A stretch of DNA of 64,000 nucleotides from Lactococcus ileimucosae (GCF_943193185.1 NZ_CALPDE010000006.1:22703-86702), one strand, 5' to 3'; shown: positions 36,739-46,713, counted from the stretch's first letter. Numbers and translations are program-made. The notes: generated from the letters alone by a model not told the origin.

Positions 36739-38481
36739 ATGACTATCTTAGATAAAGTAAAAATACCAGCAGATATAAAAAACCTTAGCCGCTCAGAACT
36801 GACAGAACTTGCTTCCGATATTCGGAAGTCTGTGTTGAATAAGGTGAGTAAGATTGGTGGACATACAGGTCCTAATCTTGGTGTTGTTGAACTGACCATT
36901 GCCTTGCATAAGGTCTTTCATTCGCCTGTGGATAAATTTGTGTGGGATGTTAGTCATCAAACTTATCCCCACAAAATTCTGACAGGACGTAAACATGGCT
37001 TTGAGGATGGACATTTCCATGAAATTACAGGTTATACCAGTCAAGAGGAATCTGAGCATGACTTCTTTACTGTGGGGCATACTTCAACTTCTGTCGCTAA
37101 TGCTCTAGGCCTTGCCAAAGCACGTGACTTGACCGATGGACAAGGCAACATTATTGCTGTTTTGGGGGACGGCTCACTTTCTGGCGGTTTGGCCTTAGAA
37201 GCAATCAGTAACGCAGGGACCTATGAGCACAACTTTATTCTTATCCTCAATGACAACCAAATGTCAATTGCAGAAAATCATGGAGGGATTTACAAGGGAC
37301 TGGCTGAATTACGTGAGACAAATGGACAGTCTCCAAATAATATGTTCAAAGCTTTTGGCCTAGATTATAAATATTTGGCGGAAGGGAATAATCTTGATGC
37401 TTTGATTGCCCTTTTTGAAGAAGTGAAGGACATTACACACCCCATTGTTTTACATATTAACACCGAAAAAGGGCATGGTTATCAGCCAGCCATAGATATG
37501 AAGGAAGCCTTTCACTGGCGTTCACCTTTCAACCTAGAAGACGGCACATTGAAAAACAGTCGTGAGACGAAAAACTATACAAGAATCATTCTCGACTATA
37601 TGGAAGAAAAAGTCTCTGAAGGCATGCCGCTTGTCGCTGTAAATGGAGGCATACCAATGATTAATAATCTTAAGGAATTTGCTGAAAAGCATCCAGAAAA
37701 TTATGTTGATGCGGGCATAGCTGAGCAGTATGTCACAACATTTGGAGGTGCAGTTGCAGCTGGCGGTGCCCGTGCAATGATATTCCACAGTTCAACATTT
37801 ATGCAGCGTGCTTACGATCAATTTTTACATGATTTGGCTATCAATAAAGAGCCGGCTGTAGTTATTGTAAAGTCTGCTTCCATTTCGGGTTCTGATAAAA
37901 CGCATCAGGGCAGCTTTGCGATAGGGATGCTTTCAAATATTCCAGATTTGGTCTATTTGGCGCCTACAAGTGAAGAGGAGCTGATTGCGATGTTGGATTG
38001 GTCGCTCACTCAAAAAGAAAGTCCAGTAATCTTGCAAATTCCAGAGCATGGGGTAGAGAACCGTCCTTCAAGTCTGATTGACTTTAGCAAAGCACAGTAT
38101 GACATTGTTCGAAAGGGGACAGAAGTAGCAATTTTAGCACTCGGTGGACTCTTTAGTCATGGGCAGAAAGTGAGGGATGCCCTTGAAAAGTTAGACATAA
38201 AAGCAACATTAATCAATCCTTTGTTTGTCGCTGATTTGGACAAGGAAACTTTGGAAAAATTAACGGCCGATCACAGGGTGTTTGTGACTATAGAAGACGG
38301 CGTAGTTGATGGTGGATTTGGTCAAAAAGTTGCGGGCTATCTTGGAAAATTTGGTGTTAAAACACTGAACTATGGTGCGGCCAAAGAGTTTAATGACTCT
38401 GTTGCCATGAAAGAACTTTATGACCGCTATCATCTTACACCAGAGCTTATGGTTGCAGATATTTTAGAAGCTTTAAAATAA
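36739..38481 (+). CDS. dxs: 1-deoxy-D-xylulose-5-phosphate synthase-like transketolase
   Basis: Thiamine-diphosphate enzyme of 580 residues. The N-terminal [34 protein letters not shown], the ThDP motif [18 protein letters not shown] to [11 protein letters not shown], and the pyrimidine-domain [17 protein letters not shown] agree with DXS. It would condense pyruvate and glyceraldehyde-3-phosphate. No other MEP-pathway gene is nearby; lactococci make isoprenoids by mevalonate, so DXP may serve thiamine or pyridoxal synthesis, or the enzyme may have another donor. ATG 36739 is chosen because the extra upstream residues have no conserved content and AAGAAAGA precedes it. Confidence 0.85.
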   Translation: MTILDKVKIPADIKNLSRSELTELASDIRKSVLNKVSKIGGHTGPNLGVVELTIALHKVFHSPVDKFVWDVSHQTYPHKILTGRKHGFEDGHFHEITGYTSQEESEHDFFTVGHTSTSVANALGLAKARDLTDGQGNIIAVLGDGSLSGGLALEAISNAGTYEHNFILILNDNQMSIAENHGGIYKGLAELRETNGQSPNNMFKAFGLDYKYLAEGNNLDALIALFEEVKDITHPIVLHINTEKGHGYQPAIDMKEAFHWRSPFNLEDGTLKNSRETKNYTRIILDYMEEKVSEGMPLVAVNGGIPMINNLKEFAEKHPENYVDAGIAEQYVTTFGGAVAAGGARAMIFHSSTFMQRAYDQFLHDLAINKEPAVVIVKSASISGSDKTHQGSFAIGMLSNIPDLVYLAPTSEEELIAMLDWSLTQKESPVILQIPEHGVENRPSSLIDFSKAQYDIVRKGTEVAILALGGLFSHGQKVRDALEKLDIKATLINPLFVADLDKETLEKLTADHRVFVTIEDGVVDGGFGQKVAGYLGKFGVKTLNYGAAKEFNDSVAMKELYDRYHLTPELMVADILEALK

Positions 38482-38489
38482 AGGGGAAA

Positions 38490-38756
38490 ATGAAAAAAAT
38501 ATTAGTTAAGACTGTCCATGGTTACCAGAGATTCGTTTCTCCTCTTCTGCCACCAGCTTGTCGCTATTATCCGACGTGTTCGAACTATATGATTCAAGCG
38601 ATCGAAAAACATGGGGCAGCAAAAGGGATTACGATGGGTTCAGCACGTCTTTTACGTTGCCATCCTTTTTGCAAGCCGGGCTATGATTTGGTCCCTGACA
38701 AGTTTTCTTTAAGACGAAATTATGAGATTCCGGAAGAAGAAACAAAGGAATCTTAG
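38490..38756 (+). CDS. yidD: Membrane protein insertion efficiency factor YidD
   Basis: An 88-residue protein with the YidD signature: [31 protein letters not shown] and [18 protein letters not shown], including its three conserved cysteines. It assists YidC-type insertases at the inner membrane. It starts 8 bp after dxs. The gap to the next gene (about 200 bp) holds the iron transporter promoter. Confidence 0.95.
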   Translation: MKKILVKTVHGYQRFVSPLLPPACRYYPTCSNYMIQAIEKHGAAKGITMGSARLLRCHPFCKPGYDLVPDKFSLRRNYEIPEEETKES

Positions 38757-38860
38757 AGCATTTGATATCATCAGAGATGAAAGGGAAAACAGTAACCTTC
38801 AGGCTATAGGGCTTGAGGGTTTTACTTTGTCTCTTAATTTTAAAATAATCGAGAAATTAC

Positions 38861-38889
38861 TTGTTAACTTTTGTAAAGTATGTTTTAAT
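38861..38889 (+). promoter_or_regulatory. Probable promoter of the iron ABC transporter operon
   Basis: TTGTTA (38861-38866), 17 bp and TTTAAT (38884-38889), preceded by TG plus one base. A second candidate, TTGACA at 38909, lacks a good -10. No clear Fur or DtxR-type palindrome was recognised. Confidence 0.5.
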
Positions 38890-38955
38890 GGGGTATGTAA
38901 AAAGTATTTGACATTATTAGCGCTGTAGAGTGACTAGAGCTAAAAGGAAAAACTC

Positions 38956-39738
38956 ATGTATTTTGGGGTAAAAAATTTAAATGTATATTATGGGAAAAAG
39001 CAGGTTTTAAAGGACATATCCTTGGAAATCGAGCAAGGGAAGACCACTGCGATTATCGGAGTAAATGGTTCAGGGAAATCAACCTTGCTGAAAGCCTTAG
39101 GCCGTCTAATAAAGTATAAGGGAGAAGTTATCTATAGGGATGAACGTCTCACAAATTGGAATAATTTAGACATTGCTAAGATATTAACTTTGCTCCCACA
39201 GGCGCTGCAGGTGCCGAGTGACATCACGGTTTATGAATTAGTAAGTCTTGGACGATTTCCCCACCAAAAGCTCACACAGCAGAGCTTATCTGAAACAGAT
39301 AGGAAATTTATCAAGCAGGTCATGCAGGAAACAGAAGTTTGGGATTTACGGGATCAACACGTTGAACGGCTTTCTGGTGGACAGCGTCAAAGGGTCTTTA
39401 TTACGATGATTTTGGTCCAGGACAGCGAAATCATTCTTCTAGATGAACCCACAACATATCTTGATCTCTTGCACCAACTGGATATACTGAAATTATTAAA
39501 GCGCTTTGCTGTAAAGAGGAAAAAGACAGTTGTTTATGTGATTCATGACTTGAACCATGCTGCACGTTTTGCAGATAATATGGTTATTGTCAAAGAGGGG
39601 GAGATTTTTGCTTCGGGTCCTGTAGAAGAGTTATTCACAGAAGAAGTTATTCACGAGAGCTTTGGTTTGCAGGTTCGGCTAGGGCGAGATCTTTTTTGCC
39701 AATCTTTGATGATCACAGGGGTTAAAAATGAAGATTAG
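38956..39738 (+). CDS. Siderophore ABC transporter ATPase
   Basis: ATPase of 260 residues of the FecE/FhuC type. Walker A is GVNGSGKST (about residues 36-44), the signature LSGGQRQR is near residue 138, and Walker B is EIILLDEPT, followed by an H-loop in VIHDLNHAARF. It overlaps the first permease by 11 bases. Together with two FecCD permeases and a binding lipoprotein it forms an iron-siderophore or heme importer; the exact substrate cannot be read from sequence. Confidence 0.93.
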   Translation: MYFGVKNLNVYYGKKQVLKDISLEIEQGKTTAIIGVNGSGKSTLLKALGRLIKYKGEVIYRDERLTNWNNLDIAKILTLLPQALQVPSDITVYELVSLGRFPHQKLTQQSLSETDRKFIKQVMQETEVWDLRDQHVERLSGGQRQRVFITMILVQDSEIILLDEPTTYLDLLHQLDILKLLKRFAVKRKKTVVYVIHDLNHAARFADNMVIVKEGEIFASGPVEELFTEEVIHESFGLQVRLGRDLFCQSLMITGVKNED

Positions 39739-40678
39739 AAAGTTCCCTCACCAGATTGTTTTTATCCTTATTTTGCTGATCGTTCTATCTGTGCTTTACC
39801 TTATGCTGGGCGAGCAAAACTATAGTTTGAGTCAATTTTGGCGGGAAAGCATTGTTTTACAATTGCGTGTGCCTCGTTTACTTGCCTTAGTCTTTGTGGG
39901 AATCCTTTTATCAAGTAGTGGTCTCTTAGTTCAAACTATGACGGGTAATCCCATTGCTGAGATATCCACATTGGGTATATCAGGAGGTGCGAGTTTTGCG
40001 CTTGCCTTGCTTTTGGTATTTAAACTTTCAACTGGTGGCTGGCTGGGTACAGTGGTAGCCAGTTTAGGTGCGCTTATAGCACTGATAATAGTTGCTTTCT
40101 TAACTGTAAAAAGTAAATTTCAACCGATGAAAGTTGTGCTTGTAGGGACTTCTGTAGGGCTGTTTGCTACAAGTCTTGCGAGTATATTGACTTTTTATAG
40201 TAAAAATACGCAGTCGTATTTTCTGTGGATTGTTGGTTCATTCTCAGGTGTTACGCTTTTAAAATTGGAAATTTTGATGGCTGTGGCGGCTATCTTTGTT
40301 TGCCTGATGTTGCTTTTTGCGAATCAAATAAAATTGCTGTCCCTTGGTGAAGAGATGGCAACGAGCTTAGGTGTATCAGTAAATAGATTGAGATTGTTGA
40401 TCATGATTATGGTTGCTTTAGCGAGTGGTGTTACCGTTTCAAGTGTAGGGGTGATTAGTTTTGTCGGACTGATGGCACCGCATTTAGCAGGACGACTTGT
40501 GGGAAGCCATTTTTTGAAGAAACTCCTTATGACTAATTTATTAGGGATTTTACTTTTGCTTATTTCCGACACCTTGGCGCGGAATTTATTTAAACCCTAT
40601 GAGTTTCCAGCTGGGAGTTTGACATTAGTCGTTGGAGCAGTCTTCTTTATCTACACAATGAGTCAGGAGGAAAAATGA
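39728..40678 (+). CDS. FecCD-type iron-siderophore permease 1
   Basis: Membrane protein of 316 residues with about nine helices. LRVPRLLALVFVGILLSSSGLLVQ, GNPIAEISTLGISGGASFALA and FVGLMAPHLAGRLVG are typical of the BtuC/FecCD family. Its start lies within the ATPase gene and its end overlaps the second permease by four bases, so the stoichiometry of the heterodimeric channel is probably set by coupled translation. Confidence 0.93.
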   Translation: MKIRKFPHQIVFILILLIVLSVLYLMLGEQNYSLSQFWRESIVLQLRVPRLLALVFVGILLSSSGLLVQTMTGNPIAEISTLGISGGASFALALLLVFKLSTGGWLGTVVASLGALIALIIVAFLTVKSKFQPMKVVLVGTSVGLFATSLASILTFYSKNTQSYFLWIVGSFSGVTLLKLEILMAVAAIFVCLMLLFANQIKLLSLGEEMATSLGVSVNRLRLLIMIMVALASGVTVSSVGVISFVGLMAPHLAGRLVGSHFLKKLLMTNLLGILLLLISDTLARNLFKPYEFPAGSLTLVVGAVFFIYTMSQEEK

Positions 40679-41613
40679 AAAAGAAATTTTTACTTTTGAT
40701 CCTTACTCTACTTGCATTGATTATTATAGATTTGACATATTTTTCCACAGATTGGACCTTGCTTTCTATACTTGTTCCACAGTTTAGGTTGTCACGTGTT
40801 CTGGCTGTCCTTATTGCTGCGGTGGCCTTGGCGATGGCGGGTCTTATCATTCAAACGACGGTGGATAATCCTCTGGCTGATGCTGGAACTTTGGGGATTA
40901 CGAGTGGTGCGAGTGCTGGGGCTGTTTCTTTTCTCCTCCTCAGTCAGTGGTTGAAACTGTCCGGAGTTTGGGTTTTTATGTATCCCATCTTTGCTTCACT
41001 GGGTGCCCTGCTTGCATTTGTCCTACTTTACCAGCTTGCTTTGAAGAGAAATGCGAGTAATGTTCGCGTTCTTCTCATAGGACTTGGAATTACAGCTCTT
41101 TTTCAAGCCTTAATTACCTTGATGCAATTGACCATTAACCGTTTTGATTTTCAGCAAGTTGCAGTCTGGCTGTCGGGGGATGTGTGGCAAACCAATCAGG
41201 CTTTTCTTGCTTTGACATGTTTTTTATTAGTTATCGGCCTCATTATCCTGTATTTTTACAGAAAAAAATTGGAGGTACTAAGCCTTGGAGAAGAGATGGC
41301 GATAAGTCTAGGCTTGGATGTCAAGAAAAGTAAAATGCAATTCTATATACTGGCTTTACTTTTTGCTTCAATAGGTGTCTTGTTGGTCGGCGGTTTGGCT
41401 TTTATTGGCTTGATTGCACCACATATAGCGCGTGAACTTGTTGGATTTGAATTCAAAAAACGTTCTTGGGCAACAGCATTTGTAGCCATGATTATTTTGC
41501 TATTAGCGGATAGCCTCTCACAAACGATTATTGCCCCTTCGAGTTTACCTCTGGGTTTTATGGTCGCGCTCATAGGTGCGCCTTACTACATATACTTAAT
41601 ACAAAAAATTTGA
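40675..41613 (+). CDS. FecCD-type iron-siderophore permease 2
   Basis: Second BtuC-fold permease, 312 residues. FRLSRVLAVLIAAVALAMAGL, DNPLADAGTLGITSGASAGA and FIGLIAPHIARELVG match the family. It begins in the overlap ATGA with permease 1. Ribosome site GTCAGGAGG lies just before. Heterodimer with permease 1 is expected. Confidence 0.93.
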   Translation: MKKKFLLLILTLLALIIIDLTYFSTDWTLLSILVPQFRLSRVLAVLIAAVALAMAGLIIQTTVDNPLADAGTLGITSGASAGAVSFLLLSQWLKLSGVWVFMYPIFASLGALLAFVLLYQLALKRNASNVRVLLIGLGITALFQALITLMQLTINRFDFQQVAVWLSGDVWQTNQAFLALTCFLLVIGLIILYFYRKKLEVLSLGEEMAISLGLDVKKSKMQFYILALLFASIGVLLVGGLAFIGLIAPHIARELVGFEFKKRSWATAFVAMIILLLADSLSQTIIAPSSLPLGFMVALIGAPYYIYLIQKI

Positions 41614-41625
41614 AAGAGGAGTGGT

Positions 41626-42567
41626 ATGAAACATCTTAAATTATTTTCTTTAACTTTAGCAGCAGTAGGGCTTTTAGGGCTTTCTGCCTGTTCGAGCTTA
41701 GATGTATCGCAATCAAAAAAAGCTGAAAAAGTAACCTTTGCAGCTCTGAATGGAGAAGTAGAAGTACCTGCTCACCCTGAACGTATCGCTGTACAAAACT
41801 ATCCGGACGATATCGTAACATTAGGAGGAAATGTGGTAGGAACAGACTCGTGGACCTTTCCAAACCCTTACCTCTCAAAGAAACAAAAAGAGAATATGGT
41901 GGAACTAGGGTCCCCAAGTTTTAATCTGGAAAAACTCATTGCTCAGAAACCAGATTTGATTGTGACTGTGGATAAAAGTCAAGTTTCAGATTATGAAAAG
42001 ATAGCTCCCACCGTTCTGGTGAACTACCAAGAGGTGAACACTATGGATAAATCTTTGAATTTCTTTGCTAAACTTCTCAACCGTGAGAGCGAAAAGGAAG
42101 AATTTATCAAAAAATTTGATAAAAAAGCGGAGACACAAAGAGAGAAACTTAAAAAGCATGGCATAGATCCAGCAAAATCGAGAATTTCTTTATTAGAATT
42201 GCAAGGTGATAAAATCTATGCTTATGGAGATAACTTTGCTCGCGGTGGTCAAGCATTAACACGTGGTCTAGGTTTTCAAAAGTCATCCAAGATGACAGAG
42301 CTATCCGAGGGAATGGGCTATGCGGAAGTTAACGCTGAAAGCTTAAAAGACTTTGATGCGGATTATATATTTGTAGATTTTAAAAATGCAGATAGAGCGC
42401 AGTATGAAGCTCTTCAGAAAAATCCTGTCTGGAAAAATCTAAAAGCAGTTAAAGAAGGACATGTTGTTACAATGGACTATGACAAGGTGTATTTCTTTGG
42501 TGGTCCGACAGCATCAATGGAGCAACTTGCTGACTACACTGAAGCACTCATTCGTCAAACCAAATAA
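41626..42567 (+). CDS. Iron-siderophore binding lipoprotein
   Basis: Substrate-binding lipoprotein of 313 residues. The signal peptide ends with lipobox LSAC (residues 19-22), followed by a class III binding-protein fold (IAVQNYPDDIVTLGG, KPDLIVTVDK, and a C-terminal VYFFGGPTASMEQLADYTEAL). It would capture a ferric siderophore at the cell surface for the two permeases. The stop is followed by a strong terminator, closing the four-gene operon. Confidence 0.92.
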   Translation: MKHLKLFSLTLAAVGLLGLSACSSLDVSQSKKAEKVTFAALNGEVEVPAHPERIAVQNYPDDIVTLGGNVVGTDSWTFPNPYLSKKQKENMVELGSPSFNLEKLIAQKPDLIVTVDKSQVSDYEKIAPTVLVNYQEVNTMDKSLNFFAKLLNRESEKEEFIKKFDKKAETQREKLKKHGIDPAKSRISLLELQGDKIYAYGDNFARGGQALTRGLGFQKSSKMTELSEGMGYAEVNAESLKDFDADYIFVDFKNADRAQYEALQKNPVWKNLKAVKEGHVVTMDYDKVYFFGGPTASMEQLADYTEALIRQTK

Positions 42568-42582
42568 TGAAGACAAAGCTGG

Positions 42583-42610
42583 CTCTTGGATGATTTTCCA
42601 AGAGTTTTTT
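42583..42610 (+). terminator. Terminator of the iron transporter operon
   Basis: CTCTTGGA (42583-42590) pairs perfectly with TCCAAGAG (42597-42604), followed by TTTTTT. Confidence 0.93.
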
Positions 42611-42701
42611 ATACAAAATGTAAAAAAGTTATCAAAACGTCAACTTTTGTGTTAAAGACAGTTCAAATTTGGAAAAGGTAGAGAATATTTAACTTTTATT
42701 T

Positions 42702-43025
42702 TGTTATAATAAAATTAAGCACAAGTAGACGAGACGAAAAGCTCAAAGCAATAGAAGTGCGTTAAAGTCTTCTGAGAAAGAAATATATTTGAGAAAGTTG
42801 ACAGATAAAAGGTTCTTATTTTTTATCCGCAATTATCTGGGAGCCTTAAAATCGTGGAGGAGTTGAGTTCTCGGGTTCACGGCAAATACACGAAAGGCAT
42901 TTTTGATGAAAGATGAGCCGTTTTGAGTGAGGTTTCTCGGCTTTTAAGGATGAAATAGGCTGGGTAATTTTGTCGCCTTCTCATAATTTTTTTCATGCCT
43001 TGTCATCTCTCAAACTACTTAGCAC
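42702..43025 (+). other. Unexplained region with promoter upstream of fabT
   Basis: An extended -10 (TGTTATAAT, 42702-42710) begins about 390 bp before the fabT ATG. No ORF with a ribosome site follows. The sequence around 42905-42945 can form GAGCCG/CGGCTT, and 42948-42973 (AATAGGCTGGGTA, then GTCGCC) loosely recalls a decayed T-box. It may be a long leader, a small RNA or a relic. Confidence 0.35.
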
Positions 43026-43083
43026 TTGCAAATTATTTTTATTATGGTACAATTTTGTATTGTAAATGGTTTGCATCATCAAA
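43026..43083 (+). promoter_or_regulatory. fabT promoter and candidate FabT operator
   Basis: TTGCAA (43026-43031), 16 bp and TACAAT (43048-43053) with TG plus one base before it. Downstream, TTTGCATCATCAAA (43070-43083) resembles the TTTGA-N-TCAAA pattern of FabT boxes and lies between the transcription start and the ATG, which would give autorepression. Confidence 0.65.
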
Positions 43084-43099
43084 ATATCAGGACGTACAA

Positions 43100-43540
43100 A
43101 TGAAAACAGATTTTGACAAAATTAATGAATGGTTGATTCAACTTTTCCACGATTTCATGAACTTAGAAGAACAGTTCTTGAAGGATTCCGATTATCCAGA
43201 TGTGACTGTGAAAGAGCTTCAACAACTGACACTTATCCATACTTTAGGAACTTGCCGAGCTACGGATATTGCCAAGAACCAAAAGTTGGTTCTCTCAACA
43301 ATTACCATTACACTCAATCGCTTGGAAATTAAGGGATATATTAGACGCGAGCGTTCAGATCGTGATCGGCGTGTGGCGCATGTCGTTTTAACAGAAAAGG
43401 GTAAAGCGCTTTGTGCCTCACATAGTGAGTTTTTCCGTCAGATTTCAGAAAAACTTATGTCCAGTGTTTATGGGACAACGGAGAACAAACTTGCAGGTGA
43501 GCTTGAAGAACTACACAAGTCATTGGAGAATATGAAATAA
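43100..43540 (+). CDS. fabT: MarR-family regulator of fatty acid synthesis FabT
   Basis: Winged-helix repressor of 146 residues, the local regulator of type II fatty-acid synthesis. [57 protein letters not shown] covers the MarR helix-turn-helix and wing. FabT binds DNA with acyl-ACP as corepressor in streptococci. ATG 43100 lies after the promoter; an in-frame start at 42995 would precede it. The stop overlaps the fabH start by one base. Confidence 0.93.
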   Translation: MKTDFDKINEWLIQLFHDFMNLEEQFLKDSDYPDVTVKELQQLTLIHTLGTCRATDIAKNQKLVLSTITITLNRLEIKGYIRRERSDRDRRVAHVVLTEKGKALCASHSEFFRQISEKLMSSVYGTTENKLAGELEELHKSLENMK

Positions 43541-44517
43541 TGCCTTTCGCTAAAATTACCCAAACGGCACATTATGTGCCCGATAATATTGTGTCAAACG
43601 ACGATTTGGCAAAAATCATGGACACAAGTGACGAGTGGATTTATTCACGGACGGGTATTAAGCAGCGACACATTACAGTTGACGAAAATACCAGTGATTT
43701 AGCCGCCAAAGTAGGTGAGCAATTACTCCTCCAAGCTGATTTATCAGCGGACCAAATTGACTTTATCATTGTGGCAACGATATCTCCAGATAGCAGTATG
43801 CCAAGTACGGCAGCGTTGGTTCAAGCAAAAATCGGTGCGCATCGTGCTTTTGCTTATGATTTGACAGCAGCTTGTTCTGGTTTCGTTTTTGCTTTATCCA
43901 CTGCTGAGAAATTGATTGCAGGTGGATATACACGTGGTATGGTTATTGGGGCAGAAGTCTTGTCTAAGTCATTGGACTGGTCTGACCGTTCCACGGCCGT
44001 TCTTTTTGGCGATGGTGCAGGAGGAGTTCTCTTGGAAAATACAGGAACAAAGCCCTTAATTATCGCTGAACATTTGCGCACAGATGGCTCAAGAGGAAAT
44101 TCGCTTACTTCTAATCACTTAGAACTCCAGCCAGAACTTTTAGGTCGATCAAAACCTGTTGCAGAGTTTATCAAAATGGATGGGCGTGCTATCTTTGATT
44201 TTGCAGTTCGTGATGTTCCAAAAAACATCCAAGAAACCTTAGAAAAAGCAAGCTTGAAGCCAGAAGATATTGATTATTTTTTGTTGCATCAGGCCAACTC
44301 TCGAATTTTGGATAAAATGGCTAAGAAGTTAGGTGCTGAACGTAGTAAATTCCTACAGAACATGCAGGATTATGGTAACACGAGTGCAGCATCTATACCT
44401 ATTCTCTTGTCAGAAGCTGTAAAAAATGGTAAACTTTCTTTGGACAGAAATTCTAAAATTGTCCAAACGGGTTTTGGCGGAGGTCTCACCTGGGGCACGC
44501 TCATTGTCAATCTTTAA
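43540..44517 (+). CDS. fabH: 3-oxoacyl-ACP synthase III FabH
   Basis: Initiating condensing enzyme of 325 residues joining acetyl-CoA and malonyl-ACP. The catalytic triad is visible: Cys in [12 protein letters not shown] (about 110), His in FLLHQANSR (about 246) and Asn in [10 protein letters not shown] (about 276). The C-terminal [13 protein letters not shown] is typical. It is translated from an overlap with fabT. Confidence 0.97.
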   Translation: MPFAKITQTAHYVPDNIVSNDDLAKIMDTSDEWIYSRTGIKQRHITVDENTSDLAAKVGEQLLLQADLSADQIDFIIVATISPDSSMPSTAALVQAKIGAHRAFAYDLTAACSGFVFALSTAEKLIAGGYTRGMVIGAEVLSKSLDWSDRSTAVLFGDGAGGVLLENTGTKPLIIAEHLRTDGSRGNSLTSNHLELQPELLGRSKPVAEFIKMDGRAIFDFAVRDVPKNIQETLEKASLKPEDIDYFLLHQANSRILDKMAKKLGAERSKFLQNMQDYGNTSAASIPILLSEAVKNGKLSLDRNSKIVQTGFGGGLTWGTLIVNL

Positions 44518-44551
44518 ACAAGAAAGACAAATCTTACATTTGGTTATACGA

Positions 44552-44571
44552 GTGATTTATCACACTATAAT
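44552..44571 (+). promoter_or_regulatory. acpP promoter region with inverted repeat
   Basis: TATAAT (44566-44571) lies 33 bp before the acpP ATG. Just upstream, GTGAT-TT-ATCAC (44552-44563) is a perfect small inverted repeat whose TGAT/ATCA core is like a FabT site. A clear -35 box is not seen. Confidence 0.5.
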
Positions 44572-44604
44572 ATATATATTTTCTACACATTAAGGAGAAA
44601 TAAA

Positions 44605-44826
44605 ATGGCAGTATTTGAAAAAGTACAAGACATCATCGCTGACGAACTCGGCAAAGAAAAAGAAGAAGTAACACTCGAAACTTCATTTGAAGAACTCGAT
44701 GCGGACTCACTTGACCTTTTCCAAATTATTAATGATATTGAAGATGAGTTTGATGTTGAAGTAGATACAGAAGCAGACATGAAGACTGTTGCTGATCTCG
44801 TAAAATACGTTGAAGCTCAACAATAA
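44605..44826 (+). CDS. acpP: Acyl carrier protein
   Basis: Small acidic carrier of 73 residues. The phosphopantetheine serine is Ser35 in [10 protein letters not shown]. Ribosome site AAGGAG precedes the ATG. It has its own promoter-like element and is followed by a GC-rich hairpin, so it may be expressed at higher levels than the enzymes around it. Position between fabH and fabD is standard in this cluster. Confidence 0.97.
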   Translation: MAVFEKVQDIIADELGKEKEEVTLETSFEELDADSLDLFQIINDIEDEFDVEVDTEADMKTVADLVKYVEAQQ

Positions 44827-44835
44827 ACGGAATGA

Positions 44836-44856
44836 TGGGGTGAAAGCCCCGTTTTT
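44836..44856 (+). terminator. Hairpin after acpP
   Basis: GGGGT-GAAA-GCCCC followed by G and a T-run, just after the acpP stop. It would let most transcripts end after acpP with read-through into fabD. Confidence 0.75.
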
Positions 44857-44921
44857 CACTTGTAATAAATTTTGAAAATTAGGAAGTGTCACAAAAATTA
44901 AATTTTGTGAAATTAAAAAAT

Positions 44922-45842
44922 ATGAAAACAGCATTTCTTTTCTCTGGTCAAGGCGTTCAAAAGTTGGGAATGGCTAAAGACCTTTTTGATGAATTTGCCA
45001 TTGTCAGAGAAACTTTTGATCAGGCAAGTCAAGTCTTGGGTTATAATCTTCGTGAGTTAATTGATAATGATGAAGCAAAACTCAACGAGACACAATATAC
45101 CCAACCGGCTATTCTAACAACATCTGTAGCGATTCTTCGCTTGCTTTCAGAGAAGGGGATTCAACCAGACCTTGTGGCTGGCCTTTCTCTAGGAGAGTAC
45201 TCTGCATTGGTAGCTAGTGGTGCGCTTGGTTTTGCAGAAGCTGTTGCTTTGGTAGCAAAACGTGGTCAATATATGACAGAAGCTGCGCCAACAGGATCAG
45301 GTAAGATGGTTGCTGTGATGAATACAGATGCTGCTTTAATCGAAGACATTTGTACAAAGGCATCAGAACGTGGAATTGTGAGTCCAGCTAACTATAATAC
45401 ACCTGCACAGACTGTTATTGGTGGTCAAGCGGCCGCAGTGGATTACGCCGTTGAACTTCTGAAAGAAGCTGGCGTAAAGCGTATGATTGAACTCAAAGTT
45501 TCTGGCCCCTTCCATACAGCAATCTTGAAACCTGCAAGTGAAAAGTTAGCCAAAGATCTTGAACAGGTTAATTTTAATAACTTTAAGTTGGCGCTTATCT
45601 CCAATACGACAGCAAAAGTGATGCAGGACTCAGAAATAAAAGAACTTCTCACGCGTCAAGTAATGGAGCCGGTACGCTTCTACGAGTCCGTTGAAACAAT
45701 GAAAGCACTCGGCGTGGAACGCTTTATTGAAGTTGGTCCTGGCAAAGTCCTTTCCGGTTTTATCAAAAAAATAGATAAAGAAGCAAGTTTCACCAATGTT
45801 GAAGACCTTGTATCGCTCAACGCTTTATTGGCAGAAGATTAG
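44922..45842 (+). CDS. fabD: Malonyl-CoA:ACP transacylase FabD
   Basis: Enzyme of 306 residues loading malonate on ACP. It has FLFSGQGVQ at the start, the nucleophile Ser in AGLSLGEYSALV (near residue 90), and the catalytic His in GPFHTAIL (near 197). ATG 44922 matches the conserved MKTAFLF start; its ribosome site is weak (only A/T-rich sequence in between), while an in-frame GTG at 44886 would add twelve unconserved residues. No enoyl reductase gene lies between acpP and fabD, so that step is encoded elsewhere. Confidence 0.95.
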   Translation: MKTAFLFSGQGVQKLGMAKDLFDEFAIVRETFDQASQVLGYNLRELIDNDEAKLNETQYTQPAILTTSVAILRLLSEKGIQPDLVAGLSLGEYSALVASGALGFAEAVALVAKRGQYMTEAAPTGSGKMVAVMNTDAALIEDICTKASERGIVSPANYNTPAQTVIGGQAAAVDYAVELLKEAGVKRMIELKVSGPFHTAILKPASEKLAKDLEQVNFNNFKLALISNTTAKVMQDSEIKELLTRQVMEPVRFYESVETMKALGVERFIEVGPGKVLSGFIKKIDKEASFTNVEDLVSLNALLAED

Positions 45843-45925
45843 GCTTAAACTTACGAAATAAGTGCTACTTGTCGCTGTAGAACTTGGTTTGAGAGCAATT
45901 AAAAATCATAAGAACAGGAAAAATA

Positions 45926-46657
45926 ATGGAAATTAAAAATAAAAATGTCTTTGTGACAGGCTCAACACGTGGTATTGGTAAAGCGATTGCCTTACAGTTT
46001 GCACAAGCTGGTGCGAACGTGATTATCAATGGACGTTCAGCTATTTCTGAATCCCTCTTATCAGAGTTCACTTCTTTTGGGGTTAAAGCCGTCGGCGTAT
46101 CTGGCGATATTTCGCAATCTGATGATGCCAAACGTATGGTAGCAGAAGCAGTTGATGCTTTAGGCTCAGTTGATGTTTTGGTTAATAATGCGGGGATAAC
46201 GCGTGATGGTTTATCTTTGAAAATGAATGAAGAAGATTTTGAAGCTGTTTTGAAAATAAACCTCACAGGTGCTTTTAACATGACACAAGCTGTTTTGAAG
46301 CCAATGACGCGTGCGCGAGAAGGCGCAATCATTAATATTACTTCTGTAGTAGGCTTAATTGGTAACGCTGGTCAAGCCAACTATGCAGCTTCAAAAGCTG
46401 GGTTGATTGGTTTGACAAAATCAATTGCGCGTGAAGTTGCAGGACGTAATGTACGTGTCAATGCTGTAGCACCAGGTTTTATTGATTCTGACATGACCGA
46501 AGTTCTTTCAGATAAAGTCAAGGATGCAATGAAGGCCCAAATCCCAATGAAACGCTTTGGTCAACCAGAAGAAGTTGCTACAGTCGTGAAATTCCTTGCT
46601 GAGCAAGAATATATGACAGGGCAAGTATTGTCTATTGACGGTGGCATGGCCATGTAG
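45926..46657 (+). CDS. fabG: 3-oxoacyl-ACP reductase FabG
   Basis: Short-chain dehydrogenase of 243 residues using NADPH. The nucleotide loop TGSTRGIGKA is near residue 12, NNAG near 88, and the catalytic Tyr and Lys are in NYAASKAGLIG. The C-terminus ends with the usual LSIDGGMAM. It has a gap of 83 bp after fabD with no terminator. Confidence 0.97.
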   Translation: MEIKNKNVFVTGSTRGIGKAIALQFAQAGANVIINGRSAISESLLSEFTSFGVKAVGVSGDISQSDDAKRMVAEAVDALGSVDVLVNNAGITRDGLSLKMNEEDFEAVLKINLTGAFNMTQAVLKPMTRAREGAIINITSVVGLIGNAGQANYAASKAGLIGLTKSIAREVAGRNVRVNAVAPGFIDSDMTEVLSDKVKDAMKAQIPMKRFGQPEEVATVVKFLAEQEYMTGQVLSIDGGMAM

Positions 46658-46713
46658 CCTTACACCAGATTAGTCTAAAAAGAAGTTTGTAACAAACTCC
46701 AAAGGAGAAAAAG

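Noticed and set aside
44886..44921. GTG start for FabD
   Set aside because: It would add twelve residues with no family conservation; the conserved MKTAFLFSGQG begins at 44922.
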